Origin: Carboxylicivirga sp. M1479
Lineage (GTDB): Bacteria > Bacteroidota > Bacteroidia > Bacteroidales > Marinilabiliaceae
DNA length: 64,000 nt
Assembly: GCF_007097485.1 (NCBI RefSeq)
Contig: NZ_VKDE01000001.1
Location: 1-64,000, forward strand
Direction of reading: 5' to 3'
Positions 18,043 to 25,665 of the stretch are shown piece by piece. The position numbers and the translations under genes were made by a program. How positions within the stretch are numbered: the first letter of the stretch is position 1; the number at the start of each line of letters is the position of its first letter. Below the pieces are notes generated by a model. It saw only the letters and a list, made by a program, of their open reading frames with translations. It was not told where the DNA came from and ran no database searches.

Positions 18043-19914
18043 ATGGCAGATAAAACAAATCAACTGTTATTTAGTGATTTTCCGAAAGTATCTACTCAAG
18101 AGTGGATGGATAAAATCACGGCAGACCTTAAAGGAGCAGACTTTGAGAAAAAGCTGGTATGGAGAACCAACGAAGGGTTCAACGTACAGCCTTTCTATCG
18201 TTCTGAAGACCTTGAATCAATTAACTACCTTGAAAGCCAGCCTGGCGATTTCCCGTATGTACGCGGAAACAATGCAAAAACCAATAAGTGGTTTGTGCGT
18301 CAGGATATCGTTGTAAAAGACGTGAAGGCGGCGAATGAAAAAGCATTAACTGTCCTTACTAAAGGTGTTGACAGTATTGGCTTCGTAATTGAAGACAAAG
18401 CGCTTATTTCTGAAGCTAACATCGAAGCATTGTTAAAGAACATTATTTCTGACGATGTGGAAATCAACTTCAATGCACGCTGTGGTAACAAGCAGTTGGC
18501 AGAAGCAGTTGTTGCAGTTCTTAACAAAATGAATCGCACACACGCTGAAGTGAAAGGTTCAATTGATTTTGACCCAATCGGTTCATTAACAATTAAAGGC
18601 AGTGCATGCTGCTCTACCGACAAAGCATTTGATCGTGCTAAAGAAATTGCTGAGATTGCTAAAAACTTCCCTCAATTCAGAACAGTAGCAGTAAACGCTA
18701 AGCATTACAATAATGCTGGTGCTTCTATTGTACAAGAGTTAGCTTTTGGTTTATCAATGGGTAACGAATACCTGTCGCAGTTAACTGAGCGCGGACTTTC
18801 TGTAAACGAGGCAGCTGGTAATATCAAGTTTAACTTTGGTATTAGCGGTAACTACTTTATGGAAATTGCTAAGCTACGTGCTGGTCGTTTATTATGGGCT
18901 AAAATTGTTGAAGCTTATAAACCAACAGGTGTTGAAGTTTGCAAATTACATGCTCACAGCGAAACATCTGAGTGGAACAAGACTATTTTCGATCCAAACG
19001 TAAACATGCTACGTACTCAAACCGAGGCTATGTCAGCTACTTTGGGTGGAACACAGTCATTAACTGTTCAGCCTTACGATGCATTGTACAAAGAATCTGA
19101 TGATATTTCAGAGCGTATTGCACGTAATCAACAGTTATTGTTGAAAGAAGAATCTCACTTCGAAAAGATTGTTGACCCTGCAGCAGGATCATATTATATC
19201 GAAAACCTAACTCACAGTGTTGCTGAGCAAGCTTGGGCATTGTTTGTTGAGGTTGAAGAAAAAGGTGGTTACTTATCAGCTATGAAAGAAGGCTTTATTC
19301 AAGGCCATGTAAAAGCAACAGCTGATAAACGTCGTAAGGCAGTAGCTACTCGTCGCGAAAACCTATTAGGAACTAACCAGTTCCCTAACACAGGTGAAAT
19401 CATCTCTGGCGATATCGATTTATCTCGTCTTAATAAAGTTGAAGTATCATGCGAAGGTGAGAATGAAGTTGAGCCAATCACTTTATTCCGTGCCGCTGAC
19501 GAATTTGAGACTTTGCGTTTAGCTACAGAAAAAGCTGCTAAGCGTCCTAAAGTATTTATGTTAACGTATGGTAACTTAGCAATGCGTTTAGCACGTTCTC
19601 AGTTCTCAGGTAACTTCTTCGGATGTGCTGGTTACGAAATTCAGGATAACCTTGGATTCGAAACCATTGAGGCTGGTGTTGAAGCAGCTAAAGCAGCTAA
19701 TGCCGACATCGTTGTTCTTTGTAGCGCTGATGATGAGTATACTGAAGCAGCTCCTAAGGCATTTGAATTATTGGGCGATACACCATTAGTTATTGCAGGT
19801 GCTCCTGCTTGCGCTGATGAGTTAAAAGCAAAAGGCATCAAGCACTTTGTTAATGTTCGTTCAAACGTTCTAGAAACGCTGCAAGGCTTTAACGAGATGA
19901 TTCTAGAAAAATAG
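18043..19914 (+). CDS. mutA: Methylmalonyl-CoA mutase small (beta) subunit
   Basis: About 623 aa from the ATG at 18043; a TTG at 18019 is in frame but lies at the promoter. The small subunit pairs with MutB to interconvert succinyl-CoA and methylmalonyl-CoA in propionate metabolism. The N-terminal TIM-barrel domain has HAHSETSEWN and GGTQSLTVQPYD; the C-terminal Rossmann-like domain lacks the DxHxxG cobalamin motif, as expected for this non-catalytic subunit. Codon use is noticeably regular (many CGT, GCT), suggesting high expression. The stop codon TAG overlaps the first TAGACTTT repeat of the flank described at 19912. Confidence 0.95.
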   Translation: MADKTNQLLFSDFPKVSTQEWMDKITADLKGADFEKKLVWRTNEGFNVQPFYRSEDLESINYLESQPGDFPYVRGNNAKTNKWFVRQDIVVKDVKAANEKALTVLTKGVDSIGFVIEDKALISEANIEALLKNIISDDVEINFNARCGNKQLAEAVVAVLNKMNRTHAEVKGSIDFDPIGSLTIKGSACCSTDKAFDRAKEIAEIAKNFPQFRTVAVNAKHYNNAGASIVQELAFGLSMGNEYLSQLTERGLSVNEAAGNIKFNFGISGNYFMEIAKLRAGRLLWAKIVEAYKPTGVEVCKLHAHSETSEWNKTIFDPNVNMLRTQTEAMSATLGGTQSLTVQPYDALYKESDDISERIARNQQLLLKEESHFEKIVDPAAGSYYIENLTHSVAEQAWALFVEVEEKGGYLSAMKEGFIQGHVKATADKRRKAVATRRENLLGTNQFPNTGEIISGDIDLSRLNKVEVSCEGENEVEPITLFRAADEFETLRLATEKAAKRPKVFMLTYGNLAMRLARSQFSGNFFGCAGYEIQDNLGFETIEAGVEAAKAANADIVVLCSADDEYTEAAPKAFELLGDTPLVIAGAPACADELKAKGIKHFVNVRSNVLETLQGFNEMILEK

Positions 19915-19960
19915 ACTTTGAGACGATAGACTTTTAGACCAAAGTCATTAGAGAATAATT
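19912..19960. repeat. TAGAC-repeat flank, left side of four-helix-bundle cassette
   Basis: TAGACTTT occurs at 19912 and 19927, TAGACC at 19935 and TAGAG at 19949, with a GAGACGATAG segment between. The right flank carries the same TAGA-type units in reverse complement (TCTA), so the small gene at 19969 sits between inverted arrays. These bases are absent from a normal mutA-mutB junction. Confidence 0.65.
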
Positions 19961-19968
19961 GAGTGGCA

Positions 19969-20340
19969 ATGAAAAGGAAGCATAACTTTAAGGGATTACA
20001 GATTTGGCAGAAAGGTAGAGTTCTTGTGAAGGATATCTATCAGCTTACTTCTGAATTTCCTAAATCAGAGCTGTATGGCCTGGTTAGTCAAATGAGACGT
20101 GCTTCAGTGTCAATTCCTTCTAATATTGCAGAAGGCTCTGGCAGAAAAACGAGTAAAGAGTTTAGTCGTTTTCTTGAAATTGCTTACAGTTCAGCTTTAG
20201 AGCTAGAAACACAATTGTATCTTTCTTTTGACCTTTCGTTTATCTCAGAATCTACATTAGATGAATTTCTATTTAAAATTGAAGAAGTTCAAAAGATGAT
20301 TTCTTCATTTGACAATAAGATTCTGGCAGATAACATCTAA
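19969..20340 (+). CDS. Four-helix bundle protein (TIGR02436 / 23S rRNA IVP family)
   Basis: 123 aa from the ATG at 19969 (a GTG at 19963 adds two residues). The family pattern is clear: LQIWQKGRVLVKDIYQLT, then FPKSELYGLVSQMRRASVSI, then PSNIAEGSGRKTSKEFSRFL, then ELETQLYLS and a closing helix. The family was first noticed as ORFs in intervening sequences of 23S rRNA genes, and the Avd protein of diversity-generating retroelements has the same fold; the cellular role is otherwise unknown. It is wedged between mutA and mutB, with inverted TAGA/TCTA arrays on both sides, which suggests it arrived as a small cassette. Confidence 0.88.
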   Translation: MKRKHNFKGLQIWQKGRVLVKDIYQLTSEFPKSELYGLVSQMRRASVSIPSNIAEGSGRKTSKEFSRFLEIAYSSALELETQLYLSFDLSFISESTLDEFLFKIEEVQKMISSFDNKILADNI

Positions 20341-20390
20341 ATCGTCTATTTTCTAAAAATCTAACAGTCTAATTATCTAAAATTCTAATA
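20341..20390. repeat. TCTA octamer array, right side of four-helix-bundle cassette
   Basis: TCTA occurs at 20345, 20352, 20360, 20368, 20376 and 20384, a spacing of 7 nt then 8 nt four times, ending 6 nt before the mutB ATG. It is the reverse-complement counterpart of the TAGA units on the left flank; both flanks also share AGACGAT. Confidence 0.7.
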
Positions 20391-20392
20391 AA

Positions 20393-22549
20393 ATGCGACC
20401 AAAATTTAATAACATAGATATCAAATCTAAGCCATGTGGTAGCAAGGATACCAAGGCTTGGGAACAAAAGCACGGGGTGAAGAAGGACTGGGTTACACCA
20501 GAGCAAATCCCGGTTAAGCCAGTTTATAGTAAAGACGATTTAGAGGGAATGGAGCATCTTGGTTATGCTGCAGGTTTACCTCCTTATTTACATGGTCCTT
20601 ACTCAATGATGTACGCGATGCGTCCATGGACAATCCGTCAGTACGCTGGTTTCTCTACTGCTGAAGAATCAAACGCCTTTTACAAGCGTAACCTGGCTTC
20701 TGGTCAGAAAGGTTTATCAGTAGCGTTTGACTTGGCTACACACCGTGGATACGATTCAGATCATGAGCGTGTTGAAGGTGATGTGGGTAAAGCAGGTGTT
20801 GCTATTGACTCTATCCTAGATATGAACGTATTGTTTGATGGTATTCCATTGGATAAAATGTCAGTATCAATGACTATGAACGGTGCTGTATTGCCAGTTT
20901 TGGCTTTCTACATTGTTGCTGGTTTAGAGCAAGGCGTTAAGTTGGAGCAGATGGCTGGTACTATCCAGAACGACATCTTGAAGGAATTCATGGTGCGTAA
21001 TACATACATCTATCCACCTAAATTCTCGATGAAGGTGATTGCTGACATCTTTGAGTTTACATCACAAAAGATGCCTAAGTTTAACTCTATCTCTATCTCG
21101 GGTTACCACATGCAAGAAGCAGGTGCAACAGCTGATATTGAGTTAGCATATACTTTAGCCGATGGTTTAGAATACCTTCGTGCAGGTACACAGGCAGGAT
21201 TAGATATTGATGCTTTTGCTCCTCGTTTATCATTCTTCTGGGCCATTGGTATGAACCATTTTATGGAGATTGCTAAGATGCGTGCCGGCCGTATGTTATG
21301 GGCGAAGATTGTGAAGCAATTCAACCCTAAAAATCCTAAGTCATTAGCGCTACGTACGCACTCACAGACTTCGGGATGGTCATTAACTGAGCAGGATCCG
21401 TTTAACAACGTTGGTCGTACTTGTGTTGAAGCAATGGCAGCTACAATTGGTGGAACTCAGTCGTTACACACCAACGCATTGGATGAGGCGATTGCCTTAC
21501 CAACTGATTTCTCTGCTCGTATTGCTCGTAATACACAGATTTATATTCAGGACGAAACGCAAATTTGTAAAGGCGTTGATCCTTGGGCTGGTTCATACTA
21601 TGTTGAGTCATTGACTAAAGACTTAGTAGAAAAAGCGTGGGCTCACATCGAGGAGATTGAGTCATTAGGCGGAATGGCCAAAGCCATTGAGTCGGGTATT
21701 CCTAAAATGCGCATAGAAGAGGCTGCGGCTCGTACGCAAGCTAAAATCGATGCTAAAACTCAAACAATTGTTGGTACTAACAAGTATCGTTTGGAGAAGG
21801 AAGATCCAATTGACATCTTAGATGTTGATAACATGGAGGTTCGTCGTTCACAAATTGAGCGTCTTGAAAAACTACGTGCTAACCGTAATGAAGCTGATGT
21901 ACAAGCTGCCTTGGTTGCCATTACTAAAGCAGTTGAAACGGGTGAGGGTAACTTACTTGAATTAGCTGTTGATGCTGCTCAAAAACGTGCTTCATTAGGT
22001 GAAATATCTGATGCATGTGAGAAGATTGTAGGTAGATATAACGCAGTAATCAGATCAATTAAAGGGGTGTATAGCGCAGAAGCAGCAGACGACACAGAGT
22101 TTGCAAAAGCCACAAAATTAGCAAAAGATTTTGCTGAGAAAGAAGGCCGTCAGCCACGTATCATGATCGCTAAAATGGGTCAGGATGGTCACGACCGCGG
22201 TGCTAAAGTAGTAGCAACGGGTTATGCCGATATAGGTTTTGATGTGGACATGGGACCATTGTTCCAAACGCCAGCTGAAGCCGCTAAGCAAGCTGTTGAA
22301 AATGATGTACACGTAGTAGGTGTTTCTTCATTGGCTGCTGGTCACAAAACTTTAGTTCCTCAAATTATTGCTGAACTAAAAGCTTTAGGACGTGAAGACA
22401 TCATGGTAATTTGTGGTGGTGTTATTCCAGCACAGGATTATGATTTCCTATACAACGCTGGTGCTGTAGCCATTTTTGGCCCTGGTACTTCAGTTGCCAA
22501 AGCAGGATCAGACATCTTGAACCTTTTGATGGAGCAAGCTGCTGAGTAA
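20393..22549 (+). CDS. mutB: Methylmalonyl-CoA mutase large (alpha) subunit
   Basis: 718 aa, full length. Adenosylcobalamin-dependent catalytic subunit that isomerises (R)-methylmalonyl-CoA and succinyl-CoA. The N-terminal TIM barrel has the substrate-binding [18 protein letters not shown] segment and [19 protein letters not shown]; the C-terminal B12 domain has the base-off ligand motif DGHDRG with His600, then GPLFQTP and CGGVIP. It partners MutA, encoded 478 nt upstream beyond the inserted four-helix-bundle gene. No meaB-type chaperone or epimerase gene is next to it. Confidence 0.97.
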   Translation: MRPKFNNIDIKSKPCGSKDTKAWEQKHGVKKDWVTPEQIPVKPVYSKDDLEGMEHLGYAAGLPPYLHGPYSMMYAMRPWTIRQYAGFSTAEESNAFYKRNLASGQKGLSVAFDLATHRGYDSDHERVEGDVGKAGVAIDSILDMNVLFDGIPLDKMSVSMTMNGAVLPVLAFYIVAGLEQGVKLEQMAGTIQNDILKEFMVRNTYIYPPKFSMKVIADIFEFTSQKMPKFNSISISGYHMQEAGATADIELAYTLADGLEYLRAGTQAGLDIDAFAPRLSFFWAIGMNHFMEIAKMRAGRMLWAKIVKQFNPKNPKSLALRTHSQTSGWSLTEQDPFNNVGRTCVEAMAATIGGTQSLHTNALDEAIALPTDFSARIARNTQIYIQDETQICKGVDPWAGSYYVESLTKDLVEKAWAHIEEIESLGGMAKAIESGIPKMRIEEAAARTQAKIDAKTQTIVGTNKYRLEKEDPIDILDVDNMEVRRSQIERLEKLRANRNEADVQAALVAITKAVETGEGNLLELAVDAAQKRASLGEISDACEKIVGRYNAVIRSIKGVYSAEAADDTEFAKATKLAKDFAEKEGRQPRIMIAKMGQDGHDRGAKVVATGYADIGFDVDMGPLFQTPAEAAKQAVENDVHVVGVSSLAAGHKTLVPQIIAELKALGREDIMVICGGVIPAQDYDFLYNAGAVAIFGPGTSVAKAGSDILNLLMEQAAE

Positions 22550-22562
22550 TTTTTAACGTATA

Positions 22563-22593
22563 CTTCCTAAGCATCTTTGAGATGCTCAGGAAG
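22563..22593. repeat. 31-nt hairpin element, copy 1
   Basis: CTTCCTAAGCATC and GATGCTCAGGAAG form a 13-bp stem (one mismatch) around a 5-nt TTTGA loop, 13 nt after mutB. A near-identical hairpin with the same stem and loop lengths occurs at 57777-57807. It has no T tract of its own. Confidence 0.75.
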
Positions 22594-22599
22594 GTAACA

Positions 22600-22637
22600 G
22601 ATATAAGAAAGCCACCTCATTTTGGGGTGGCTTTTTG
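22600..22637 (+). terminator. mutB terminator (copy 1 of a duplicated hairpin)
   Basis: AAAGCCACC pairs with GGTGGCTTT, followed by TTTG. The hairpin and its flanking AGATATAA are duplicated at 23377-23415 on the far side of the toxin-antitoxin pair, with one base changed in the loop. Confidence 0.88.
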
Positions 22638-22667
22638 CGTTTATGCAGAGAACTTCTACCTCTGAGC

Positions 22668-22976
22668 TTAATGCTTTTTATCTCTTTCTTTCCAAAGCCT
22701 TGGGTTGCGACTTGTATGCAGAACTGCTATGATGATAACAGTATATGTACTTTCATCAATTACATAATGAATCATGTAAGGGAATACATTCAATACAGTT
22801 GTTCTTACATGGCTGTATCGAATAGGTGATGCGAAAGGGCTTTTAGCAATTAAATGAACCTTTTTTCTAAGCTCTTGAGTAAACCTTAAACCAAGCCCCT
22901 TCTGTTTTTGGTTGTACCAAACAGCAGCTTCTTTTATGTCTTTTTGTGCAAGCGGAAGGATCTGAGTTTTGTACAT
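22668..22976 (-). CDS. Type II toxin, RelE/ParE family
   Basis: 102 aa. ParE-type layout: an N-terminal helix pair (ILPLAQKDIKEAAVWYNQKQ, then GLGLRFTQEL), a beta segment with SPFASPIRYSHVRTTVLNVFPY, and YVIDESTYTVIIIAVLHTSRNPRLW, the closing strand and helix. The IRY / FPYMIHY / VLHTSRNP pattern is typical of ParE and gyrase-poisoning relatives, though the target cannot be proved here. The ATG overlaps the antitoxin stop by one base (TAATG), so translation is coupled. Confidence 0.88.
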   Translation of the reverse strand: MYKTQILPLAQKDIKEAAVWYNQKQKGLGLRFTQELRKKVHLIAKSPFASPIRYSHVRTTVLNVFPYMIHYVIDESTYTVIIIAVLHTSRNPRLWKERDKKH

Positions 22977-23206
22977 TACAACTCTTTTTCGATATCATCC
23001 ATCGCTTCGTTAAAATTTATAGCTGAACCAGGCTTCTTTTTATAATTTTCCATTCGTTCAGATACAATGTCCTGGTGCCATTGTGGGATATTCGATTCTT
23101 CCTCTTCAATGTCTTTATATTTTTCTTTAAGCCTGTTCCATTCTTCTATTGGAATAAAAACACCAGTCGTTTGCCCTTTACTGTCTGAAATATATTGAAG
23201 GTTCAT
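22976..23206 (-). CDS. Antitoxin of the RelE/ParE module
   Basis: 76 aa, acidic. It begins with a short beta segment (MNLQYISDSKGQTTGVFIPIEEWNRL), the Phd/addiction-module type N terminus that binds DNA, followed by a Glu-rich helical tail (KYKDIEEEESN ... INFNEAMDDIEKEL) that would wrap the toxin. It is encoded directly upstream of the toxin with a one-base overlap. Autoregulation is expected from the family; no clear operator palindrome was identified. Confidence 0.82.
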   Translation of the reverse strand: MNLQYISDSKGQTTGVFIPIEEWNRLKEKYKDIEEEESNIPQWHQDIVSERMENYKKKPGSAINFNEAMDDIEKEL

Positions 23207-23376
23207 CTCTTTACTGTTTTAGGTAAATACCATTGCTAAAATACGGAATAATCGATTTAAATAAAAAAGCATTTTTTTACAGAAAAACCTGCCAGGTTTA
23301 GTCCACCTTTTGCTCCAATGAAAATTGCGCAAACGAGTTTGTTATAAAAAATGCACTAAGTGTAACACCGTGCAAT

Positions 23377-23415
23377 AGATATATAAAAGCCACCTCATTC
23401 TGGGGTGGCTTTTTG
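23377..23415. terminator. Duplicated terminator, copy 2
   Basis: Same hairpin as at 22600-22637 (AAAGCCACC / GGTGGCTTT), preceded by a near-identical AT-rich leader. It lies 10 nt past the minus-strand beta-barrel stop and can serve that gene on the minus strand (tail TTTTATAT). Confidence 0.8.
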
Positions 23416-23425
23416 TGATATATAG

Positions 23426-24013
23426 TTAAAACTTGTATCCTATATTTATGCAATGCCTATTATAATGATTCAAACTGCAATCATACTTTAAATACCATTT
23501 AGTCCCATAACTCACAGGAAAATCATACATCAAGCCTAAAGTAGGGCTGTATAAGGTTTGTTCACTTCTTTCATAAGCTGTAAGATTAGAATAGCCTTTC
23601 ATAACTTCATATTCTTTTATTATACAAGAACCAAATCCACCCAAAACAAATAATCTATTTAATACATGATATCCGAGATAAGCTTCAATACATGTTGCTT
23701 TACTATCCCATTTTTCATGGGTACTTCTGCTTCCATCTGTTCCTGTATTTTCATATTCTTCCATTGGTGAGAAGGCCAAATCAAAACCAAATACAACTTT
23801 CTCTTTCAACTCATAACTAAGGCCTAAATCAATGGTAGCTTTTGTATATTTATCCTCCTCTGCTGAGAAGTTATTTATGCCAATCCCAATATCCATACCA
23901 AAATGGTTGTAGGTAACATTTTTGATTTTTTCATCAGCGAAAGAATTGTGACAAATTAGAATCGCAACTAAAAACGGCAAAGTACTTCTCAAAATCGGGT
24001 GATATCGCTTCAT
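23426..24013 (-). CDS. Exported beta-barrel-like protein, unknown function
   Basis: 195 aa. A signal peptide (hydrophobic stretch about 9-22, cleavage near NSFA) is followed by alternating strands: HFGMDIGIGINNFS, ATIDLGLSYELKEKVVFGFDLAFSP, LGYHVLNRLFVLGGFGS, SPTLGLMYDFPV and KYDCSLNHYNRHCINIGYKF, consistent with a small outer-membrane barrel. No family is recognised. It lies in the accessory stretch between the toxin-antitoxin module and the 21-bp repeat array. Confidence 0.6.
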   Translation of the reverse strand: MKRYHPILRSTLPFLVAILICHNSFADEKIKNVTYNHFGMDIGIGINNFSAEEDKYTKATIDLGLSYELKEKVVFGFDLAFSPMEEYENTGTDGSRSTHEKWDSKATCIEAYLGYHVLNRLFVLGGFGSCIIKEYEVMKGYSNLTAYERSEQTLYSPTLGLMYDFPVSYGTKWYLKYDCSLNHYNRHCINIGYKF

Positions 24014-24420
24014 ATTATTGAATTAATTATGATATTATATAAGGAATGAGGATTGTTATGCGTAAAAATATAATATCAAAGAAACTTAACCAATAAGTGA
24101 TATTTCTTCCATTTCTACTATCATTCATTCGATAGTCAATAAATACTGGGATTCTACTCACATTATCTTTTAGTAATTTATTTCGTTTCCAAATAACAGA
24201 CAGATAGACTTTTGAAGTGTTGTTTAAAACATATTGGCTAGCACGCAAAGGCATTTATCCAGCAAATCACCCTTTTAATCATAAAATCCCCACCCTTCAT
24301 CAACTAACGGAGTTGTACATGACGTATCTTTCACTTACTTAACATTACGTTAATAAGCCATGGGTTTATTAAGCACGGGAACACAATTAACTTTTAATTA
24401 CGCAAATAAAAACTCAAACA
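24014..24420. other. 407-nt intergenic region, no supported gene
   Basis: AT-rich spacer between divergent genes. A 75-codon minus-strand frame at 24027-24254 has no recognisable domain and is not supported. A -7-like TATCTTTC at 24325-24332 (last base off) could belong to the gene at 24421. Confidence 0.5.
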
Positions 24421-24735
24421 ATGATGAGAGAGGCAACTAAACGTGACTTTGTGACACAAATGATTGAATTGTTACAAGACGAAAAAGAATCCTTAGCAAC
24501 TAAAGGCTACACAGCCGATGCAAAAATTACAGAACTTATTGATAACAAAAAGGCTTGTGATACCGCAGAATTACAGCAGCAAAAAGCACAAGTCGCTGCT
24601 AAAGAAGCTACACAACTAGCCAACGAAACATTGGATGTGGCTTATCGGCAAGCATCTGATACAGCCGACCTCTTATCGGGCTTGCTCGGTAAGAATAGTG
24701 AGATTATAAAGAAAATCAGAACATTTAGAAAGTAA
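24421..24735 (+). CDS. Small helical protein, unknown function
   Basis: 104 aa, almost entirely predicted alpha-helix: ITELIDNKKACDTAELQQQK, AQVAAKEATQLANETLDVAY, then RQASDTADLLSGLLG and the basic tail EIIKKIRTFRK. Rich in Ala, Gln, Lys and Glu, cytoplasmic (no signal peptide). No catalytic motif is visible; it may be a coiled-coil structural protein. It has its own terminator 9 nt downstream, immediately followed by the 21-bp repeat array. Confidence that it is a real gene rests on the clean start, the helical periodicity and the terminator. Confidence 0.65.
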   Translation: MMREATKRDFVTQMIELLQDEKESLATKGYTADAKITELIDNKKACDTAELQQQKAQVAAKEATQLANETLDVAYRQASDTADLLSGLLGKNSEIIKKIRTFRK

Positions 24736-24743
24736 AAATCGAC

Positions 24744-24770
24744 AGCACTGTTTCCCGGCAGTGCTTTTTT
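24744..24770 (+). terminator. Terminator of small helical protein gene
   Basis: AGCACTG pairs with CAGTGCT around an 8-nt loop and is followed by six T. Strong intrinsic terminator. Confidence 0.88.
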
Positions 24771-24798
24771 AATGCAAAAATATGGCACCGAAGCTTCC

Positions 24799-25008
24799 GG
24801 CTGATGCGCCACGTTGTGTGGCAAGGTTGCCGTACAATGCGGCACTATCGCCAAACTCCTTAGAGCTTCAGCCAAAAGGAACGGCACTAGAGCCATAAGT
24901 TACGGCACACGTGCCGAGGATTGCGGCATTAAAGCCGCAGAGCATGGCAAAGCTGCCGCAAAGTGCGGCGCCATCTCCGAATGTTGCGGCGATGACTCTG
25001 AATTAAAA
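24799..25008. repeat. Degenerate 21-bp tandem repeat array (ten units)
   Basis: Units begin at exact 21-nt steps: 24799, 24820, 24841, 24862, 24883, 24904, 24925, 24946, 24967 and 24988. The consensus is GGCA plus five bases plus GCC plus nine bases, the first part being a mini-palindrome (GGC...GCC). GGC opens nine of ten units and GCC sits at unit positions 10-12 in eight. The array is GC-rich compared with its surroundings. Because 21 is a multiple of three, several frames stay open and would encode a heptad of the type GTRAxxC; this is likely a by-product. Confidence 0.85.
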
Positions 25009-25041
25009 TACAAAGCTCTTATTTTGCCAATTTAAGACATT

Positions 25042-25491
25042 TTAATAATGACTGGTATGCCCATGAATAATTACCCATCCGCCTTTTTTATTTTCCAGCA
25101 CGAGGGTGCTTATCCAGTTCATGACTACTGCCTCCTGGTCTTTCATCTTTACCTTTTCGGTACCTTCCCAAATGCATAAGGCTTTATACTGAGCAAGAGC
25201 GTGTACGGATATTGTTTGCTTAAGTACTTCAATGGATTCCTTGTTTAAAAGGTAGTCGTTTAAAAGGTTCTGCAGTTCCTCGTAACTGAATGTTTTCCCA
25301 TCAGCTATATAAGTAAAGTCATCGCCATTGTGCCAGAAGCTCATTAGCTTCTGCAGGTCGCTATCCTGGGTGCATTTTATCATCGACTCAATGGTTGATT
25401 CAACTTCTTTTTGCATTTGTGCGGTTTGAGCAAATAGGTCTGAAGCAAACAGGAGGCTCGCAATCATCAGTGTAATTAATAAAGGTTTCAT
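25042..25491 (-). CDS. Exported SnoaL/NTF2-like (DUF4440-type) protein
   Basis: 149 aa from the ATG at 25491, which heads a signal peptide (MKPLLITLMIASLLFASDLFAQ); the frame extends upstream to 25521 without a better start. The rest fits the NTF2-like fold of the DUF4440/SnoaL group: VESTIESMIKCTQDSDLQKLM, FWHNGDDFTYIADGKTFSYEEL, then beta strands ending WISTLVLENKKGGWVIIHGHTSHY, with the terminal GHTS typical of the family. Function unknown; periplasmic by inference. Confidence 0.8.
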   Translation of the reverse strand: MKPLLITLMIASLLFASDLFAQTAQMQKEVESTIESMIKCTQDSDLQKLMSFWHNGDDFTYIADGKTFSYEELQNLLNDYLLNKESIEVLKQTISVHALAQYKALCIWEGTEKVKMKDQEAVVMNWISTLVLENKKGGWVIIHGHTSHY

Positions 25492-25599
25492 AACAAGAAA
25501 TTTGAGTTGAAGAATACACAAAATTAACTGGAGTTGACTGTGTTTGTCAATACCTACGATCTGTTTTGTAACTTGTCGTGTATTGCTCGACTAAATCTC

Positions 25600-25645
25600 A
25601 AAAAAATAAACCCATCCAAATACAATCTATATCTGGATGGGTTTA
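25600..25645 (-). terminator. Terminator of surface lipoprotein gene
   Basis: On the minus strand AAACCCATCCA pairs with TGGATGGGTTT and is followed by TATTTTTTT. It lies 20 nt after the lipoprotein stop. Confidence 0.85.
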
Positions 25646-25665
25646 CTCAATATTAACCTAAACCT

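Noticed and set aside
18043..22549. Cobalamin riboswitch ahead of the mutase operon
   Set aside because: The leader before mutA is short, AT-rich and lacks the conserved B12-box; a -7 box lies 28 nt from the start, leaving no room for an aptamer.
24027..24254. 75-codon minus-strand frame upstream of the beta-barrel gene
   Set aside because: No recognisable domain, and composition is like the AT-rich spacer. It could be a real small gene but nothing beyond the open frame supports it.
24814..25035. 73-codon plus-strand frame across the 21-bp array
   Set aside because: It is open only because the repeat period is a multiple of three. The start codon lies inside a repeat unit, there is no promoter or known domain, and an upstream unit has a stop in the same frame.
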